Of a stretch of DNA of 64,000 nucleotides, positions 26,127-34,824 are shown piece by piece. Location: positions 62,001 through 126,000 of the forward strand of contig JAWMQL010000001.1 of assembly GCA_033283165.1 (NCBI GenBank). Reading direction: 5' to 3'. The stretch is from JAWMQL01 sp033283165. GTDB lineage: Bacteria > Pseudomonadota > Gammaproteobacteria > Pseudomonadales > Halieaceae. The notes under the pieces were generated by a model. It did not search any database and had not been told where the DNA came from. It worked only from the letters and a program-made list of their open reading frames with translations. A program made the position numbers and the translations under genes. Position 1 is the stretch's first letter. Each line of letters opens with the position of its first letter.

Positions 26127-26529
26127 CTGCCGTCAGGTCACGATCCTGCTCCGTGCTTTGGAAAAACTCCCGTACCACATCCGCTGTTTCCATGTCGGCG
26201 TTGACCGCACCAAGCAACAGGGTGATCAGACCGGTCATTCCCCCCTGGCGGGTGGGTACCGTGTGGCCAGATAGTCGATGACAGCCCGCAGAAAAGCGAT
26301 ATCGTCGATGTCTTCCACGTTGGCCCGGTAATTGGCGACGCCGCGCCAGGTGCCAGCCGGGGGCTCAGGTAATAGTGGAACCGGCGTTGCAGCCCGCTGA
26401 CGGACAGAGTGGCACTTTGAAATTGGCCCCTCAGGCCAGGTGGTTCACTCCGGGCAAAACCAGGTATCCAACGACGGTCGCTGCCGCCAGCAGCAGGGCG
26501 ACAAGCACGACAAGGGTAAATTTTTTCAT
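26110..26529 (-). pseudogene. Remnant of an LpqC/PHB-depolymerase-like secreted esterase
   Basis: No intact gene lies in the 439 bases between 26127 and 26565, but the minus strand keeps pieces of one. From ATG 26529 a 32-residue segment looks like a signal peptide (MKKFTLVVLVALLLAAATVV) and ends in TGA at 26431-26433. In another frame, at about 26236-26376, comes VEDIDDIAFLRAVIDYLATR, the helix before the nucleophile in LpqC-type esterases. In the first frame again, ADMETADVVREFFQ (to 26110) looks like the end of such an enzyme. The centre with the catalytic Ser is gone. Frameshift plus internal deletion is my reading. Confidence 0.45.
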
Positions 26530-26565
26530 TCTGCCGTCCGTATTGGACTTCAACCCGGTGGGCGA

Positions 26566-27117
26566 TCAGGTCCTGCGGCCGGCCGCAAAGAGGGATCCCG
26601 CAAGTTCCGAGTAACTCAGGTCCACGGGGGGCGCTCCGGAATCGGTGCCGTCAGCGGAGCCGTCCTCGATGTAGGGACGGCGGCTGCGCAGGTCGTAGGT
26701 CACCACCCGCTTGGCGAAGCGCCAGCGGCCGTCCTTACCGCGGCGGTAGCGATCGATGTAGCGCACGCACATGAAGTCTTCCTGCCAGCCATCACTGCCG
26801 TCGGGTATGAGGTGGTAAGCCAGCGCGTAGACCTCCCCCTCGGCTTCATCCCCGTCCACCTCGATCAGGTGATTGCAGACGTGGTGTCCGCTGTAACGCA
26901 TGTAGGGAAAGGCCCCTTCGAGGAAATCCACGTAGGCGCCGGCCGGGCCGTCGAAGGTATCGCCGTGCGTATCGGTGGCATCTTCTGTGTACAGGGAACG
27001 CAGCAGCTCGGGGTCTTTCCTGTCCACGCCCCGGCAATACAGCAGGGCCAGCTCCCGAATGGCTTCCCTGGCAATGAGATCGGTGAGGGCGCCGCTATCA
27101 GCAATTGTTTCATCCAT
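26566..27117 (-). CDS. SnoaL-like (NTF2-fold) protein
   Basis: This protein of 183 residues fits the SnoaL-like/scytalone dehydratase pattern: an N-terminal helix REAIRELALLYCRGVDRKDP, then LRSLYTEDATD, a central HHVCNHLIEVDGDEA and a late RYIDRYRRGKDGRWRFAKR. Such NTF2-fold proteins are small isomerases, dehydratases or ring hydroxylating partners. ATG 27117 follows AGGAG. It comes 44 bases after an SDR gene on the same strand, so it may process the product of that SDR. Confidence 0.75.
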   Translation of the reverse strand: MDETIADSGALTDLIAREAIRELALLYCRGVDRKDPELLRSLYTEDATDTHGDTFDGPAGAYVDFLEGAFPYMRYSGHHVCNHLIEVDGDEAEGEVYALAYHLIPDGSDGWQEDFMCVRYIDRYRRGKDGRWRFAKRVVTYDLRSRRPYIEDGSADGTDSGAPPVDLSYSELAGSLFAAGRRT

Positions 27118-27161
27118 GGTTGTGAACTCCTGGGACTGAGTTTCCGTTGGGTAGCCCGGCG

Positions 27162-27965
27162 CTACTGCGCGAAGGAGTAGCCGCCGTTGACCGGGTAGGT
27201 CTGGCCGGTGATCCAGGCCGCCGAGTCCGAGCACAGGAACAACACCATGTCCGCCACCTCCTGCGGTTTCCCGAACCGGCGGATGGCGTAGCGCGACAGC
27301 TGGTTGCGGGTGCGCTCATCGGCCATGAATTCAGCCATGGCCGCCTCGTCCAGGGGAGGTTCCAGGGTCGACAGCGATACCGCGTTGGCGGTGATGCCGT
27401 AGCGCCCCGCCTCCCGGGCGATGGCGCGGGTGAAGCCGGCGGCGCCGGCCTTGGCGGCGGAGTAGGCCACCAGCCTTGCCTCGCCGATGCGGCCTGCGTC
27501 CGAGATGATCGTGACGATGCGGCCGCGCCCCCGTTCCACCATGCCCGGCAGGGCCGCGTGACTGCAGTTCATGACGCCCTGCAGGTTGGTGCGCAGGTAG
27601 CGGTCCCAGTCCTCCGGGCCGGTTTCCCAGAAGGGCGGCGCAAAGCCCATGGTGACCCCGGGGCCCGCGTTGCCTGCGTTGTTGACCAGCAGGGTGGGCG
27701 TCCCCAGGGTTTCCGCGGCATGGGCCATCGCCGCTTGCACCGCCGCGTGATCGCCCACGTCGGCGGCAGCGGCGACGGCCGGCACGCCCATGGCCTTGAT
27801 TTCCTCCACCACTTCTGCGGCGCGGTCGGCGACGAAATCGTTGACCGCCACGCCGCCGGCATTGTGGCGGGCCAGGGTCAGCGCAATCAGCCGGCCCGCT
27901 CCCTGCCCGGCGCCGGTGACGAAGGCAACCTGTCCATCCAGGTCCAGGGGGTCGTGGTTGTCCAT
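27162..27965 (-). CDS. SDR oxidoreductase
   Basis: The 267-residue SDR has the cofactor loop TGAGQGAGRLIAL, LVNNAGNAG, IISDAG and the active-site YSAAK, with the usual VNGGYSF end. Position 2 of the Ser motif reads SDAGR rather than the common SSxA. ATG 27965 follows AAGGAA and is preferred over a codon at 27995. It heads a two-gene unit with the SnoaL-like gene and is divergent from an esterase gene. Confidence 0.87.
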   Translation of the reverse strand: MDNHDPLDLDGQVAFVTGAGQGAGRLIALTLARHNAGGVAVNDFVADRAAEVVEEIKAMGVPAVAAAADVGDHAAVQAAMAHAAETLGTPTLLVNNAGNAGPGVTMGFAPPFWETGPEDWDRYLRTNLQGVMNCSHAALPGMVERGRGRIVTIISDAGRIGEARLVAYSAAKAGAAGFTRAIAREAGRYGITANAVSLSTLEPPLDEAAMAEFMADERTRNQLSRYAIRRFGKPQEVADMVLFLCSDSAAWITGQTYPVNGGYSFAQ

Positions 27966-28057
27966 GGCGGTTCCTTGGGGCCGGTGCCTGCACACCCCTC
28001 TACTGCAGGGGGAAGAGGCCAGCCGCCTTCTATTAACAAATCAACAATGGTGTTCAC

Positions 28058-28086
28058 TTGACTTCGCCATTCTAATGCAGGATAAG
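28058..28086 (+). promoter_or_regulatory. Candidate promoter of the hydrolase gene at 28128
   Basis: TTGACT and GATAAG are separated by 17 bases, 41 bases before the ATG. AATGG and CCATT arms flank the -35 region, which may be chance. Confidence 0.4.
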
Positions 28087-28127
28087 TGAAGTTGCTACTG
28101 TTACCCATCGAGACGGAGAAGAACAAT

Positions 28128-28838
28128 ATGGCGACGTATGTGCTCGTACACGGCGGCGGTCATGGCGGCTGGTGCTACCAGAAAGTGGCGCGCCTGCTGC
28201 GCGCCCGGGGCCACGAGGTCTACACCCCGACCCTGACCGGCCTGGGGGAGCGGGAGCACCTGCTCAGTCCCGAGGTGGACCTCGACTGTCATATCACCGA
28301 CGTGGTCAAACTGCTGCACTTCGAGGACTTGCAGGACGTGATCCTGGTCGGTCACAGCTACGGCGGCATGGTAATCACCGGCATTGGCGACCGGGCCGCG
28401 GACCGCATCGGTCACCTGGTCTACCTGGATGCGGCCAACCCGGTCAACGGCCAGTCCCTGGTCGACGTCGCGCGGCCGATGATGGAGGCGGCGCGCGCCA
28501 TGGGACAGGTGGTGGACGGCATCGAACTGGTGTTGTTACCCGGCGAGGACTCGCCGCTGTTCTACGGTGTCACCGACCCGGCAGATATCGAATGGATGAG
28601 GCCGCGCCTTACCCCACATCCATTCAAGTGCTTCGAGCAAGCCCTGCGGCTGGAGAATGAAGCTGCCCTGTGGGCCATTCCCCAGACCCACATTGTGTGC
28701 ACCTCAACCCTGGCCACCCGGGATGTGGAGGCCATCCGGGAACGCGCCGAGGGGCGCCTGTGGGATGTGGATACCGGCCATGACCTGATGATCACCGAGC
28801 CAGAGGCCGTGGCAGAGCTACTCCTGCGCCTGGCCTGA
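28128..28838 (+). CDS. Alpha/beta hydrolase, methylesterase (EstC/salicylate esterase) type
   Basis: This compact enzyme of 236 residues begins ATYVLVHGGGHGGWCYQ, the oxyanion-hole motif of the plant methylesterase/hydroxynitrile lyase-like group. The nucleophile elbow is VGHSYGGMV, the acid lies around the later THIVCT strand, and the His is in DTGHDLMI. ATG 28128 follows GGAGAAG. Such proteins cleave small esters. It overlaps the convergent lipase-like gene by 21 bases at the 3' ends. Confidence 0.85.
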   Translation: MATYVLVHGGGHGGWCYQKVARLLRARGHEVYTPTLTGLGEREHLLSPEVDLDCHITDVVKLLHFEDLQDVILVGHSYGGMVITGIGDRAADRIGHLVYLDAANPVNGQSLVDVARPMMEAARAMGQVVDGIELVLLPGEDSPLFYGVTDPADIEWMRPRLTPHPFKCFEQALRLENEAALWAIPQTHIVCTSTLATRDVEAIRERAEGRLWDVDTGHDLMITEPEAVAELLLRLA

Positions 28839-29978
28839 TGTCGTGGCGACCTCGCTGCCGTTTTCTTCGGCCAGGGTGCTCAGCAGGTAGTGGCGGGCTT
28901 CCCGGCGAGTCGCTTCGTCTGCCGCGAACAGGCTGTCAAGGAAGGCGTGGACTGCCAGGGTGGTGAACATATGCTGGCGCGCCGCCTGCATCGCCCGGGG
29001 AATCAATTCCGTGGTGCAGAATGCCAACTCACCGTCGCCGTTGATACCGTCTTCCCTGTCGCCAAGCTGTGCCATGAACGCCAGGTTGGCTTTGGCGACG
29101 TCCACATCCAGGTATTCGGTCACCACCCGGCAGCCAATGCCGTCGGGATTGTCGATGAATCTCATCACGGTAGAGGCGGGTTGGGCAAACGCCGCATGGG
29201 AGGCCTGGTCGAGGGTGACCAGTATCGCCCCGGGGTTCATCGCCAACAGCGCCAGCGCGTTTGTTTCATAGTCCACGATGGCGTCCCGGTTGCCGTAGAT
29301 CAGCAGCAGGGGCACATCGCTACCGGCGAACAGGTCCTCGGTGAAAAAACTGCCAGGGCCGGCCACGGAGATGGCGGCGCTGATGCGGGGGTCACGGAGT
29401 TGCCGGTGGAAGGCGGCCAGCAGCGTGGTCAGGCCGCCCAGGGAAACGCCGGCCACCGCGATACGGTCGGGATCGATCGTCTGGTACAGCGGATCGTCCG
29501 GGTCGGCGCTGCGGCGCAACATGGTGTCGATCAGGAAACTGATATCCCCGGGCTGGTTGACCACGTCGATCATCAGCGGGCCGTCGGGTGCCCGCATACC
29601 GCTCAGCGGGTAGTCCGGGGCGACCACGGTGTAGCCGTGGCTGGCCAGGAAGCGGTCCAGGTACAGGCCCTCCTGGCGGTACGACATGAAGCCATGGCTG
29701 TAGATCACCAGCGGGCCCGGCCCGGTCAGATCCGCGGGTCGCCAGATTTCCGTTTCCAGCGTGCGCGTCGGCGCGCCCGGGTAGTCATTGTAGGCCTGGG
29801 TGGGGCGGCTCCTGTCGACCAGGGTAACGCTTTCCGATGCCACAGCAAAAGGGCCCGGCTGGAAGCGTGCCTGGCTCACCGGCCCCGCTGGCGTCGGGTT
29901 GGCTGGGATCTTCGCAAACCAGTAGCCTCCGATACAGACCAGTAACAGGGCTGGCAGCAGAACTCGCCAAATAGACAT
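28818..29978 (-). CDS. Membrane-anchored or secreted alpha/beta hydrolase (dienelactone hydrolase/lipase-like)
   Basis: This hydrolase of 386 residues starts with a hydrophobic segment (residues 3-19) that may be a signal peptide or anchor. It then has PLVIYSHGFMSYRQEG (oxyanion strand), VVAPDYPLSGM, the nucleophile elbow VAGVSLGGLTTL, and a late ASHAAF with the likely His. The pattern is that of exported platelet-activating-factor acetylhydrolase-like or dienelactone hydrolase-like lipases. ATG 29978 is favoured by GGAG upstream. It probably frees acids or alcohols from esters in the periplasm. Confidence 0.8.
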   Translation of the reverse strand: MSIWRVLLPALLLVCIGGYWFAKIPANPTPAGPVSQARFQPGPFAVASESVTLVDRSRPTQAYNDYPGAPTRTLETEIWRPADLTGPGPLVIYSHGFMSYRQEGLYLDRFLASHGYTVVAPDYPLSGMRAPDGPLMIDVVNQPGDISFLIDTMLRRSADPDDPLYQTIDPDRIAVAGVSLGGLTTLLAAFHRQLRDPRISAAISVAGPGSFFTEDLFAGSDVPLLLIYGNRDAIVDYETNALALLAMNPGAILVTLDQASHAAFAQPASTVMRFIDNPDGIGCRVVTEYLDVDVAKANLAFMAQLGDREDGINGDGELAFCTTELIPRAMQAARQHMFTTLAVHAFLDSLFAADEATRREARHYLLSTLAEENGSEVATTSGQAQE

Positions 29979-30048
29979 GATTACAATACTCCGCACGTGA
30001 TATTTGCCGGACCGCCGCGAGGCGGAACGACAGTGGAATCGGAAAGAA

Positions 30049-30846
30049 ATGGAAAGAGAATGGGTGCTCCCCCGGGGCGGGGTCGACCTGCAACTCGTGC
30101 AGCGGGGTGAGCAGCCGCGGGCGGTATTCCTGCACGGCTTTGCCGGTGATTTGTTTACCTGGGACGCCCTGTGGCGCGAACTGGGCCCCGACCTGCCGGC
30201 GCTGCGCTACGACCTGCGGGGTTTCGGCCGGTCCGTGGATGCGCACGAACGGCCCTTCCGTCACGCGGACGACCTGCTGCTTATCCTGGATACCGTCGGC
30301 CTTGCCACAGCCGACCTGGTCGGCGTGTCCATGGGCGGTGCGGTGGCGCTCAATTTTGCCCTGGAGCACCCGCAGCGGGTGCGCCGGCTGGTGTTGATCA
30401 GCCCTGCCATTATGGCCTGGGAGTGGTCGGAGGACTGGCGGCAGTTGTGGCGCCCGATTGCGGACCGGGCGCGCGCCGGTGCTATGGACGCTGCGCGCGA
30501 GCTCTGGTGGCTGCATCCCCTGTTCGACACGGTGCGAGACAGCGCCGCGGGCCCGGCACTGCGAAAAAGCATAGACCGCTTTGGCGGTTGCCAGTGGCTG
30601 GCCGATGCGCAACTGCCGTCGCTGCCCGACGTTGAGCGGCTGTACAGCTTGCAGCCGCCGACCCTGCTGCTCAGCGGCGGGCGTGATCTGGCGGACTTCA
30701 GGCTGATGGCCGACCTGCTGGAAAATACAGTGACGGGCCTGCAGCGAGTCGATTTCCCGGACTGCGGGCATATGCTGCACCTGGAGGCACCGGCGGAGGT
30801 CGCCCGCCATCTGCGCCGCTTCCTGGGAGCGCCGGTCCAGCGGTAA
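30049..30846 (+). CDS. Alpha/beta hydrolase
   Basis: The 265-residue protein has AVFLHGFAGDLFTWD at the oxyanion side, LRYDLRGFGRS, a nucleophile elbow GVSMGGAVAL, an Asp near SGGRDLADF and His in FPDCGHMLHLE, so the full triad is visible. The family includes C-C hydrolases, lactonases and haloperoxidase-like esterases. ATG 30049 follows GGAAAG. It is divergent from the exported hydrolase and ends 4 bases from the convergent ligase gene. Confidence 0.85.
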   Translation: MEREWVLPRGGVDLQLVQRGEQPRAVFLHGFAGDLFTWDALWRELGPDLPALRYDLRGFGRSVDAHERPFRHADDLLLILDTVGLATADLVGVSMGGAVALNFALEHPQRVRRLVLISPAIMAWEWSEDWRQLWRPIADRARAGAMDAARELWWLHPLFDTVRDSAAGPALRKSIDRFGGCQWLADAQLPSLPDVERLYSLQPPTLLLSGGRDLADFRLMADLLENTVTGLQRVDFPDCGHMLHLEAPAEVARHLRRFLGAPVQR

Positions 30847-30850
30847 TCCC

Positions 30851-32344
30851 TCAGCCCGGTTCACGATCGGGTTCGAACAGCCGGCGCACCGCGGGCAGGT
30901 CGACCTTCATGGACGGGGTGCGCGGGAGGGCGTCGACCAGTCGCCAGGCAGTCGGTATGTGGGTGGCCGGTACCCGATCGCGCAGGTGAGCCTCCAGTTC
31001 CTCGGGCGAAGGGTGCGCGGTTCCCGGGCGGCACTCGACGGCTGCCGCGGGCACCTGGCCGAGGCGGCGATCCGGTATACCCACCACGGCGGCGTGGGAT
31101 ACCAGTGGATGTTGCAGCAGGGCATTTTCGATGACCGAGGGTAATAGTTTAAAGCCCCCGCGCATGATCGCACCGTCGGCGCGGCCGCGGATATACAGGA
31201 AACCGTCCCGGTCGATGACGGCCAGGTCCGATGTGCGAATCCACTCTGGCCCGATACGGGGTGACACGACCTCCAGCAGCCCTTCCTCGCCGCGGGCCAA
31301 CTCCATGCCTGTGTCCGGGTCCACCACGCGCAGTCGCGCCCCGGGCATCGCCGGGCCCACGCTGGCGGCCTTCTCGTTGCCCCATTGTGCTATCAGTTCG
31401 GGGGTCATGCGCGCCACGGGACCGCCGAACTCGGTGGCCCCGTAGGACAGCAGGATGGGCACCCCGTAGCGTTCCTCGAAAGCCTGCTTGACCCCCGGGT
31501 CCAGCGGTGCAGCGCCGGTGCCGAGCGCCTGCAGACAGGCCAGGTCTTCCGGCGGGATGTCTGCGTCCAGCACCATCTGCACGCCCGCCGGAGGCATGCC
31601 CCCAAACCGGGGGCGAAAGCGGACCAGGTGGTCGTGCCAGCCCTCCGCGGTAAATCGCTCCAGCAGCACGATGCGCTGGCCGCCAAGCAGCGGTGGCAGG
31701 GTGGAATAGAGTCCGGAGATATTGCTGACCGGGAACATCAGCAGGGCCGGAGGCAGGTCCAGCCCCGAACCCTTCAGTTCAGGTGGCAGGTTGGAGTTGG
31801 CGACGATTTCCCGGGCGATAAACCCATAGTCGAGGGGGAAGGGTTTCGGGGGGCCGGTGGTGCCGCTGGTGAGAATTTCCACCAGGGGCTCGGGCGAGGC
31901 TTGGTCCGCCGGCAGGGCCCGGCAGTGCTCCAGCCCAGGCAGGGCGGTCGCTCCCATCTCGGTCAGCCCGACGGCTGCGATCCCCTCGCGGGCGAGCAGC
32001 GCGGCGACCGCTTCACTGAAATCCTCCTGCGCTGCGACCACCGCCGCGGGCTTGATTCTCTCCAGGTCCCCGGCCAGGGCGGGTCCGGACTGGAACGGGT
32101 AGACCATGCGTATCGGGCTGCGTCGGGCCAGCAGGCCGAGCAAGGCGGCGATGGCGGAGGGGCGATTACGGGCGACGAAGGCGACGCGCCCGCCTGCCGC
32201 GCCACTGGCCGACAACGCGGCGTCCAGCTCGCCTGCCACCCTGTGCATGGCGCCCCAGGCAAACCACTCATGTTCAAACTCCAGCGCGGGCTGCGCGGCG
32301 GGATTGGCCAGTGCGGAGGAGCACAGCTGTTCCAATGTGGTCAT
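30851..32344 (-). CDS. Class I adenylate-forming enzyme (acyl-CoA ligase-like)
   Basis: This protein of 497 residues carries the ANL superfamily core motifs: LTSGTTGPPKPFPL (P-loop), LLSYGATEFGG (A5), RTSDLAVIDRDGFLYIRGR (A7/A8 with hinge) and a C-terminal PRTPSMKVD with the catalytic Lys. It should activate a carboxylic acid as acyl-AMP and usually pass it to CoA. The N-terminus lacks membrane segments. The acid is unknown; nearby esterases might supply it. AAGGAA precedes the ATG. Confidence 0.85.
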   Translation of the reverse strand: MTTLEQLCSSALANPAAQPALEFEHEWFAWGAMHRVAGELDAALSASGAAGGRVAFVARNRPSAIAALLGLLARRSPIRMVYPFQSGPALAGDLERIKPAAVVAAQEDFSEAVAALLAREGIAAVGLTEMGATALPGLEHCRALPADQASPEPLVEILTSGTTGPPKPFPLDYGFIAREIVANSNLPPELKGSGLDLPPALLMFPVSNISGLYSTLPPLLGGQRIVLLERFTAEGWHDHLVRFRPRFGGMPPAGVQMVLDADIPPEDLACLQALGTGAAPLDPGVKQAFEERYGVPILLSYGATEFGGPVARMTPELIAQWGNEKAASVGPAMPGARLRVVDPDTGMELARGEEGLLEVVSPRIGPEWIRTSDLAVIDRDGFLYIRGRADGAIMRGGFKLLPSVIENALLQHPLVSHAAVVGIPDRRLGQVPAAAVECRPGTAHPSPEELEAHLRDRVPATHIPTAWRLVDALPRTPSMKVDLPAVRRLFEPDREPG

Positions 32345-32424
32345 CAGCGGGATGTTCCTTGGGTCAGGGGGTACCTTTTCTCGGGCGGGCTGCGAGCCGG
32401 GGCGGTCGAGCCTGCCGGTCAGTC

Positions 32425-32453
32425 TTTACAATGGTTCGGTTACCGTTGATAAT
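32425..32453 (+). promoter_or_regulatory. Likely sigma-70 promoter of the E1 gene
   Basis: TTTACA, 17 bases, then GATAAT: five of six matches to consensus in each box, with ideal spacing. It ends 51 bases before the E1 start. Confidence 0.55.
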
Positions 32454-32504
32454 GAACAGCATTGTTGCATACTAAGCCAGCCGAGACAAATGGGAGATTC
32501 ATTG

Positions 32505-34535
32505 ATGGAAACCGACGCCAGGTCGACAGACCTCGACATTGAACCCGCCACCCTGAAAGAGATTTATCGCCAGATGTCTCGTATCCACGAGGTGGACAAG
32601 GCCATCCAGGCGGGGCTGTCCAGCGGCAAGTTCCAGTTCACCTACTGGCCCCTGACCGGCCAGGAAGCCATTCCGGCGTCGATCGCGCCGCTGGTATCCG
32701 CGCAAGACCACATGGTCACCATTTACCGCGGCATTCACGACCAGGTGGCAAAAGGCGTGCCTTTGAAAGGCCTGTTTGCCGAGGCGCTGGGCCGGGTGAA
32801 CGGTGTCAACAAGGGTAAAGGCGGTTCTCCCCACATCTCCGACCCGGGTTCCGGCTCCATGCTGACCACTGCTATCGTCGGTGCCGGTGCGCCGATCGCC
32901 AACGGGCTCGCACTGGCCAGCAAGATGCGCGGCTCGCGGTCAGTGACGATTGTCAATTTCGGCGATGGCGCCACCAGCATCGGTGCGGTACACGAGGCCA
33001 TGAACCTGGCCGGGATCTGGAAACTGCCGGTCATCTTCCTGTGCCAGAACAACCAGATGGGAGAGTACACACGAATTCCCGATTACACTGCCAGCGAAAG
33101 CTTCGCCGGCCGCGCCGCAGGCTATGGTTTCAAAGGTGTGCAACTGGACGGCAACGACCCGGTCGCTTTCCACAATGGCATGAAAGCTGTCATCGAGGAG
33201 GTGCGCGATGGCAACGGCCCGGTGTTCGTGGAGGCCATGACCTGTCGCCTGGGACCTCACGCCGGGGTGGGCGATACCAATCACCTGTCGAAAGAGGACC
33301 TGGCAGCAGCCAAGGCCGCGTGGCCGGTACCCTGTACCCGCGCGCTGTTGCTGGAGCAGGGTATCTGTAGCGAAGAAGAACTCGCCGGGATTGACGCCGC
33401 CGCGAAGGCCGAGGTGGAAGAAGCCGTCAAGTCCGCCCTGGAAAGCGAGGTGACCGGTGAAGACGAGATGCTGCTGGACGTCTACGCCGATCCCACCGTG
33501 GTACCGAGGCGCGGCCAGCGCGAGAAACGCGAGGCGGAGGCGCCCTACACCGGGGAGACCCGCGAGATGGCCATGTTCCAGGCCGTTCAGGATGCCCAGG
33601 AACTCGCCCTGGAACTGGACGAGAACGTGATTTTCCTCGGCGAGGACATCGGTGAGAGCGGGGGCGTGTTCCGGTGCTTCCAGGGCATGCAGGAAAAATG
33701 GGGCGAGCGCATCCGGCCCACGCCGATCGCCGAGCAGGCCATCATCGGTGCCGCCACCGGGTCGGCCCTGGTCGGCATGCGCCCCGTGGCCGAGATCATG
33801 TTCTGTGACTTCATGGGCGTGTGCCTCGACCAGATAACGAACCACGCGGCCAAGCAGCGCTACATGTCAGGCGGTGCCACCCACGTGCCCATGACCGTGC
33901 GCACGATCGCCGGCGGCGGCATCGGAGGCTTTGGCGCCCAGCACTCCCAGTCCACCGAAGCGACGCTGCTGCACTACCCGGGCCTCAAGATCGTCTATCC
34001 CAGCACGCCTACCGAGGCCAAGGGCCTGCTGCTCAGCTGCATCTTTGACGAGGACCCGTGCATCCAGTTTGAATCCATGATGCTGACCTATGCCCTGAAG
34101 GAGGAGGTGCCGGTGGGCGACTACCGCATCCCCTTGGGCGTGGCGAAGGTGAAACGGGAGGGTACCGACATTTCTTTGATCACCTACGGCTGGCAGGTGC
34201 TGCACTGCCTGCAGGCGGCGGAAGAACTGGCCAAGGAGGGGATCAGTGCCGAAGTGGTCGACCTGCGCACCCTGCTGCCGCTGGACTACGACCGTATCCT
34301 GTCATCGGTGGAGAAAACCGGGCGGGCGCTGGTCGTCCATGCCGCGACTGAATTCTGTGGGCTGGGCTCCGAGATCGCCAGCACCATCAACGAGGAATTG
34401 TTCGGCAAGCTCAAGGCGCCGGCTTCGCGATTCGGCGCCGCCTACGCGCCGATCGCTTATTCCAAGACAATTGAAACCGCGCAGATCCCCCACGCCGGCA
34501 CTATCGCCGCGCGGGTTCGCGATCTGCTGCAATAA
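32505..34535 (+). CDS. 2-oxoacid dehydrogenase E1, alpha and beta fused in one chain
   Basis: The 676-residue protein joins an E1-alpha (about 1-330) and an E1-beta (about 350-676), which are normally two proteins in pyruvate, acetoin and branched-chain 2-oxoacid dehydrogenases. The thiamine diphosphate motif runs from GDG (residues 153-155) to CQNN about 30 residues on. GLGRVNGVNKGKGGSPH-type alpha features and the beta pieces FLGEDIGESGGVFR and FGAQHSQS are clear. It decarboxylates a 2-oxoacid and acylates lipoate. ATG 32505 follows GGGAG. A free lipoyl domain gene follows 17 bases later, but no E2 catalytic domain or E3 is present. Confidence 0.9.
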   Translation: METDARSTDLDIEPATLKEIYRQMSRIHEVDKAIQAGLSSGKFQFTYWPLTGQEAIPASIAPLVSAQDHMVTIYRGIHDQVAKGVPLKGLFAEALGRVNGVNKGKGGSPHISDPGSGSMLTTAIVGAGAPIANGLALASKMRGSRSVTIVNFGDGATSIGAVHEAMNLAGIWKLPVIFLCQNNQMGEYTRIPDYTASESFAGRAAGYGFKGVQLDGNDPVAFHNGMKAVIEEVRDGNGPVFVEAMTCRLGPHAGVGDTNHLSKEDLAAAKAAWPVPCTRALLLEQGICSEEELAGIDAAAKAEVEEAVKSALESEVTGEDEMLLDVYADPTVVPRRGQREKREAEAPYTGETREMAMFQAVQDAQELALELDENVIFLGEDIGESGGVFRCFQGMQEKWGERIRPTPIAEQAIIGAATGSALVGMRPVAEIMFCDFMGVCLDQITNHAAKQRYMSGGATHVPMTVRTIAGGGIGGFGAQHSQSTEATLLHYPGLKIVYPSTPTEAKGLLLSCIFDEDPCIQFESMMLTYALKEEVPVGDYRIPLGVAKVKREGTDISLITYGWQVLHCLQAAEELAKEGISAEVVDLRTLLPLDYDRILSSVEKTGRALVVHAATEFCGLGSEIASTINEELFGKLKAPASRFGAAYAPIAYSKTIETAQIPHAGTIAARVRDLLQ

Positions 34536-34552
34536 CAGTCCAGGGGATGTCC

Positions 34553-34789
34553 ATGGCAACCGTATTGACCATACCGAAACTGCAAATGTCCACCACCGAG
34601 GGGACTCTCACCGAGTGGCTGGTGGAAGACGGTGCCCTTGTCGAGGAGGGCCAGCCCATTTATTGCCTGGAAACCGACAAGTCGGTACAGGAAATCGAGG
34701 CGCCGGAATCCGGACGGCTCACCCAGAAGGTGGCCGCGGACGAAACCTACCCGGTGGGCACGGAAATCGGCGAGATCAACCCCGAGTAG
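34553..34789 (+). CDS. Stand-alone lipoyl (biotin/lipoyl attachment) domain protein
   Basis: This single-domain protein of 78 residues has the lipoyl hairpin ETDKSVQEIEAPESG with the attachment Lys43 and a symmetric GTEIGEI end. It lacks the peripheral-subunit-binding and acyltransferase domains of a normal E2. It should be the swinging arm that the upstream fused E1 acylates; a separate E2 core elsewhere, or direct use of the lipoyl-bound product, would be needed. I favour ATG 34553 over ATG 34547 because GGGG is then better spaced. Confidence 0.85.
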   Translation: MATVLTIPKLQMSTTEGTLTEWLVEDGALVEEGQPIYCLETDKSVQEIEAPESGRLTQKVAADETYPVGTEIGEINPE

Positions 34790-34792
34790 CAG

Positions 34793-34810
34793 CCCCTGCC
34801 TGCGCAGGGG
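34793..34810. terminator. Hairpin between convergent genes
   Basis: CCCCTGC-CTGC-GCAGGGG forms a perfect 7-bp stem with a 4-base loop directly after the lipoyl-domain stop and before the convergent SDR stop. It has no T run, so termination is plausible but unproven. Confidence 0.45.
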
Positions 34811-34824
34811 TGACGAAGTGCCCG

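Noticed and set aside
31385..32449. A 354-codon plus-strand frame over the adenylate-forming enzyme
   Set aside because: It is a shadow of the real minus-strand ligase gene, with Gly-, Arg- and Gln-rich low-information sequence.
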